This document shows, one piece after another, positions 4,511-7,679 of a DNA stretch of 7,679 nucleotides. Both the position numbers and the translations under genes were made by a program. The DNA lies in assembly GCA_021414165.1 (NCBI GenBank), contig JAIOPA010000371.1, forward strand, positions 1-7,679. The letters run 5' to 3'. The notes under the pieces were generated by a model. The model worked only from the letters and a program-made list of their open reading frames with translations, searched no databases and was not told the origin of the DNA. The DNA is from Candidatus Eiseniibacteriota bacterium (GTDB lineage: Bacteria > Eisenbacteria > RBG-16-71-46). How positions within the stretch are numbered: position 1 is the first letter of the stretch; every line of letters begins with the position of its first letter.

Positions 4511-6844
4511 TCAGCGTCCGGGAGCCGTGACCGGCACGCGCACCGGGCGGCCCTGCCACGAACGCAGCGCCGAGCTCACCACGGCGGCCGCCGGACGGCC
4601 GCGCGTGTCGAACGGGTCATCACCGCCGCGGCTCGCGCTCCCCCATTTCCAGAAGTAGGCCCCCGCGATGCCATCGAACGGCTCCATGGCCGCGACCGTG
4701 GCCGCCAGGCACAGCCGCTGCATCTCGAGATCCAGCCCCGGGCCACCCTCGTCCCAGGGCCGCACCGCGGCCTCGGGGTTGGGCGCGTATCCCAGTTCGG
4801 CCAACAGCACCGGACGACCGAAGCGCTTGCCGAGCGCCGCGAGCGAACCCAGTGCCTGTGTGGCCCCGGCTCGCAGCGTGGTGGCATCACGCGTGGGGGT
4901 CTTGGCGAGTGGCGCATAGAACGACACGGCGATCAGGTCGAGTGCGTCCCAGAACGGCACGCGCTCGGCCTCGTCCCAGTTGGCGCCGTACGAGACGAGC
5001 CCGCCATACACCTTGCGCACGCGGCCGATGATCGTGCGCCAGCGCACCGGGTCCGCGGCCGTGCTGCTCGCCAGCTCGTGCCCCACGAACACGCCGTCCA
5101 TGCCCTCGCGATCGGCGAGCAGGGCCCAGTGCAACGCGAGTGCCTCGTAGCCATCGAAGAACCGCGCCCAACCGCTGGGCGTGAACGCCAGTTCCCCGGC
5201 CCATCCACGCGTCCACACGTGCGGCTTCAACCACACCTTGAGCCCGAGCGCACGGGCCCGTGCAGCGGCCTCGCACACGGACTCATCGCTCTCGCCATCG
5301 GGACCCGACTCGATGCTGCTGGCGAGCAGCGGCTCACGCGGATCGGGCAGCCATGCGAACGGCGTGAGCGACACCCAGTTGGCGCCGGCCTCCTTGATGC
5401 GCGCCAGTTCGCGCGCACACTCCGCCGACAGATAGCCGCGCTCGAGCCCGACCGCGTGCGCCACGCACACGCCACGCTGGAAGCCGTCGGCCGGACGCCA
5501 GCTTGCGCGGCGCGAGGCGAGCAGTTGGCGCTGACCGTCACGCGAGCGGGCGATGGCCAGGTCGCGATAGCGCGCCTGCACGCCGGCCACCGGCACACCG
5601 GCCGCGCGACACAGACTGTCGAGCGTGCCGGGTGGATCGCTCTTGAGGAGCGCGAGCAACGCAGTGCGGCGTGCGGCGGGTGCCGCGGCCTCGAGCACGG
5701 CGGCCATGAGCAGCGCGCGGGCCGGGGTCATGACGAGCGGCGAACGCCACTCGCGGTCGCGCCGGGCCGCCTCGACCGCGGTGGGCAGCAGTCCGCCGCC
5801 ATAGAGCCGCGCCAGCGCGCGATCGAGCGGCTCGCCCTCGAACCGCGCCGCGAAGTGCGTGGCCGCGGGCCGCAGGAAGCGGCTCGCCTCGGACGCACCA
5901 TTCTGCTTGAACCGCACCGCGGCCACGCTCCACAGATCGAGTGCGCTGCGCCCCGCGGGACGCGCAGCGTGCACGGTGCGCTCGGCGACGTGCTCGGCGT
6001 GCGTGTCGCGCGTCTGCACTCCCTTCTCCTCGAGCGAACGATAGAGCACCAGCGACACGCGTGGCGCAGCCGCGTTGGCGGTGAAGCCCGCGGCATCGAG
6101 CCGCGCGAGCAGCGCATCGCCCAGAGCGAGCAGGTCGGCCACGCCGCCCGTGCTGGCGGCGGCGCGCACGCTGAGCGCGCGACCGTTCGTGGGGCGCAGA
6201 AGGGTCGCAAAGCGTGCGCGCTCGGCCTCACGGTCGCGGTCGAGTGTGGCGTCGTAGCGCCACGGCTTGCCACCGTCGTGCGCGAAGCGGCCACTGCGGG
6301 CCAGCTCGCCGTCTCGCACGATGCGATAGTCATCGTCGCCGAACATGAAGCCGCCGCGCCGCGCGACCGCTTCGCTCGAGTTGCCCGCGAGCAGCAGCAG
6401 GAAGCGCTGCGGCGCGTACGGGTTCGGCCACGACAGCTGGATCGCATCGCCCGGCTTGTCGTAGAGCCGGTCCTGCCAACGGAAGCCCGTGGCCTCGAAG
6501 CGCACCGGTAGCGCACTCGCGATGCGTTGCGTCCAGCTGTTCTCGCGCGGGCCACCGAACAGGAACACGGGTGACGCGGCGAACGCGGCCTCGCCGAGCG
6601 ACTGGTCGGACACCACCTGGCTCGTGTCACCGCCGAACAGCCGGCGTGCCACCACCATGGCGCGAGCGCGCAGCACCGCCGACTGGCGCGGGTCGCGCGT
6701 GCCGTACACGAACTTGAACGCCGGCGCGCCCTGCAGCGCGGCTTCCATCTGCGCGCGCGTGTAACGCGGCGGCTGCAGCGTGGCGGCGCGCACAGGCGCA
6801 CACGCGATCAGGAGTGCGGTGAGGCCCGCGAGGACTCCGCGCAC
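4511..6844 (-). CDS. Exported multidomain protein with C-terminal GH113-like glycosidase barrel
   Basis: This 777-aa protein starts at GTG (6844), chosen because a signal peptide follows at once (MRGVLAGLTALLIAC, then APVRA|AT near residue 20). LIAC at 12-15 also fits a lipobox, so it may be a lipoprotein. Residues about 41-200 look like an alpha/beta domain (FVYGTRD 45-51, FLFGGPREN 94-102, LSWPNPYAP 137-145). Residues about 260-400 are mostly helical with only a faint peptidase-like feel and no HExxH. From about 458 to 765 there is a TIM barrel of GH113 type: GVCVAHA, ANWVSLTPFAW, LKVWLKPHVW, VFVGHE with likely acid/base E590, YGANWDE, AVSFYAPL, VLLAELGY with likely nucleophile E683, and YFWKWG. 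GH113 includes beta-mannanases; the substrate here is unknown. The stop is followed by the shared hairpin region. The upstream gene ends 20 nt before the start, implying an operon. The Shine-Dalgarno is weak. The barrel call is good; the N-terminal domain calls are tentative. Confidence 0.85.
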   Translation of the reverse strand: MRGVLAGLTALLIACAPVRAATLQPPRYTRAQMEAALQGAPAFKFVYGTRDPRQSAVLRARAMVVARRLFGGDTSQVVSDQSLGEAAFAASPVFLFGGPRENSWTQRIASALPVRFEATGFRWQDRLYDKPGDAIQLSWPNPYAPQRFLLLLAGNSSEAVARRGGFMFGDDDYRIVRDGELARSGRFAHDGGKPWRYDATLDRDREAERARFATLLRPTNGRALSVRAAASTGGVADLLALGDALLARLDAAGFTANAAAPRVSLVLYRSLEEKGVQTRDTHAEHVAERTVHAARPAGRSALDLWSVAAVRFKQNGASEASRFLRPAATHFAARFEGEPLDRALARLYGGGLLPTAVEAARRDREWRSPLVMTPARALLMAAVLEAAAPAARRTALLALLKSDPPGTLDSLCRAAGVPVAGVQARYRDLAIARSRDGQRQLLASRRASWRPADGFQRGVCVAHAVGLERGYLSAECARELARIKEAGANWVSLTPFAWLPDPREPLLASSIESGPDGESDESVCEAAARARALGLKVWLKPHVWTRGWAGELAFTPSGWARFFDGYEALALHWALLADREGMDGVFVGHELASSTAADPVRWRTIIGRVRKVYGGLVSYGANWDEAERVPFWDALDLIAVSFYAPLAKTPTRDATTLRAGATQALGSLAALGKRFGRPVLLAELGYAPNPEAAVRPWDEGGPGLDLEMQRLCLAATVAAMEPFDGIAGAYFWKWGSASRGGDDPFDTRGRPAAAVVSSALRSWQGRPVRVPVTAPGR

Positions 6845-6864
6845 GGCAGGCCCCGCGCTGCGCG

Positions 6865-7533
6865 TCAGCGTGGGATGACGCTCTGGACCTGGAAGCGGAA
6901 CGTATAGGTCCGGGGCTGGTTCTCGATCATGAACACCAGGTCGACGCCGAACGTCTTGCCGGAGTAGGTGGTGGCGCTGGCGTCCTCGGGCAGCAGCGGA
7001 CGGCGCAACTGCTGCTCGGCATCGGCGCCCGGATCGAGCAGGTCATCGAGCGAGAACACGTAGTCGCTGTAACGCTGCTGCGGCGGGATGAGCGTATAGG
7101 TCTGCACCGAGAAGCGGTCCCGCCAGCGCGTGGTGTTGTGCCCCACCTTGCCCGAGCGATCGTGCGCGTCATAGAACACGCTGCGATCCCAGTCGAGCTG
7201 CACCGCACGGCCCTGCAGGTTCTCGACCTGGAAGTAGAGCGCGTTGGGCGACGGCCGGAACGAGAACGACAGGTCGCGGTCGCGGAATGAGAACGTGCCA
7301 CTCGAGCCCGAGGTGGGCTCCACCTGCCGGAACCGGTACACGAACTTCGCATCGGCGGATCCGGGGACCGAACCGACGGAGTCCGCGGCGGACGTCACGG
7401 CGTTCGTGGGCACCACCGGCTTCACGGTCGCGGCCGGCGGCGGAGCGGCCGACTCGACCTCGGGTGCGGAACCACAACCGGCGGACAACGCGAGGGCACA
7501 GACAGCGGCGAGTACGACGAGGGCTTTGCGCAT
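6865..7533 (-). CDS. Putative lipoprotein of unnamed family
   Basis: This is a 222-aa protein. The ATG at 7533 is chosen because it begins MRKALVVLAAVCALALSAGC, a lipoprotein signal with lipobox SAG|C and acylated C20. The in-frame TTG at 7551 would add six residues in front. A low-complexity Ala/Pro/Val/Ser linker (about 21-60) follows. The folded part looks all-beta, with alternating stretches such as RDLSFSFRP, YFQVENLQGRAVQLDWDRSV and QTYTLIPPQQRYSDYVF. The 'N-x-x-x-x-x-V-x-L-D-W-D-x-S-V' and 'Q-T-Y-T-L-I-P-P' patterns recall small envelope lipoproteins of unknown function that I cannot name. With C20 followed by Gly, outer-membrane retention is likely. It lies between the lipocalin gene (47 nt before) and the GH113-like gene (20 nt after) on the same strand, so co-transcription is likely. 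No strong ribosome binding site is seen. Confidence 0.85.
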   Translation of the reverse strand: MRKALVVLAAVCALALSAGCGSAPEVESAAPPPAATVKPVVPTNAVTSAADSVGSVPGSADAKFVYRFRQVEPTSGSSGTFSFRDRDLSFSFRPSPNALYFQVENLQGRAVQLDWDRSVFYDAHDRSGKVGHNTTRWRDRFSVQTYTLIPPQQRYSDYVFSLDDLLDPGADAEQQLRRPLLPEDASATTYSGKTFGVDLVFMIENQPRTYTFRFQVQSVIPR

Positions 7534-7580
7534 GGCGGGCAGCCTAACCAACCGTGCGCGCAGGCTGCAAGGGGGTGCGA

Positions 7581-7679
7581 TCAGAACGGCGTCCGGCCCG
7601 CATAACCGGTGAGTTCCACGTAGCCCTCGCCCGTGACCGGCTTGCCGCCGCTGGTGCCGGTCACGCGCACGCTCCCCTC
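7581..7679 (-). CDS. AttH/CrtC-like lipocalin-domain protein, C-terminal end only
   Basis: The last 32 codons of a gene entering from the right edge are visible, ending at TGA (7581-7583). The peptide contains GSVRVTG, then GKPVTGEGYVELTGY. The ending 'G-x-G-Y-V/L-E-L-T-G-Y' is the hallmark C-terminus of the lipocalin-like family that includes AttH and carotenoid 1,2-hydratase CrtC. Most bacterial members with this ending are envelope proteins of unclear role, often next to LolD/FtsX-type ABC transporters, so a carotenoid function should not be assumed. It is the first visible gene of the apparent three-gene unit. The neighbours to the right would show whether a transporter is linked. Confidence 0.75.
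   Translation of the reverse strand, partial: EGSVRVTGTSGGKPVTGEGYVELTGYAGRTPF

Noticed and set aside
4499..6511. 670-codon open frame on the + strand opposite the GH113-like gene
   Set aside because: The composition is dominated by Arg, Ala, Gly, His and Gln with no recognisable domain. It is a shadow of the - strand gene, which has a signal peptide and barrel motifs.
7534..7551. TTG start at 7551 for the lipoprotein
   Set aside because: The ATG at 7533 gives a compact lipoprotein signal peptide. The TTG adds six residues with no better ribosome binding site.

Overview
The window looks like chromosome from a high-GC (by eye about two-thirds G+C), diderm (Gram-negative-type) bacterium. The diderm call rests on an OprB-type outer-membrane porin end, a DUF5117-type secreted zinc metalloprotease, an AttH/CrtC-type lipocalin end and a lipoprotein, all of which are envelope or exported proteins. 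The protein mix would suit lineages such as Gemmatimonadota, Candidatus Eisenbacteria, Acidobacteriota or Myxococcota. No marker gene here settles the phylum. I see no mobile element, CRISPR array, tRNA or rRNA.

Left part, + strand. Bases 3-119 are the last 38 codons of a carbohydrate-porin (OprB)-like gene, followed by a good hairpin terminator (143-172). After a leader of about 220 nt with three consecutive hairpins (292-377) comes a 918-aa exported zinc metalloprotease of the DUF5118/DUF5117/DUF4953 family (397-3153). It is closed by a long hairpin with a GAAA loop (core 3192-3225) and appears to be a single-gene unit.

Middle, + strand. About 440 nt without a convincing gene (3241-3674) carry a 13-bp direct repeat and several hairpins. 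They lead to a strong ribosome binding site and a 231-aa secreted protein (3686-4381). This protein is rich in cysteine and aspartate and resembles the choice-of-anchor P family, but has no visible anchor. It ends at a textbook rho-independent terminator (4442-4478).

Right part, - strand, convergent with the left part. An apparent three-gene unit reads from right to left: the end of an AttH/CrtC-like lipocalin protein (7581-7679, cut by the window edge), a 222-aa lipoprotein of unnamed family (6865-7533), and a 777-aa exported multidomain protein with a C-terminal GH113-like TIM barrel (4511-6844). The gaps are 47 and 20 nt. All three are envelope or exported proteins, so a shared role at the cell surface is plausible, but no pathway can be read from the sequence.

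The most unusual items are the three-part architecture of the GH113-like protein and its Gly-His-Glu acid/base motif, the cysteine-rich protein with two vicinal Cys pairs, and the structured leaders upstream of the two + strand genes. No clearly new multi-gene system is evident.
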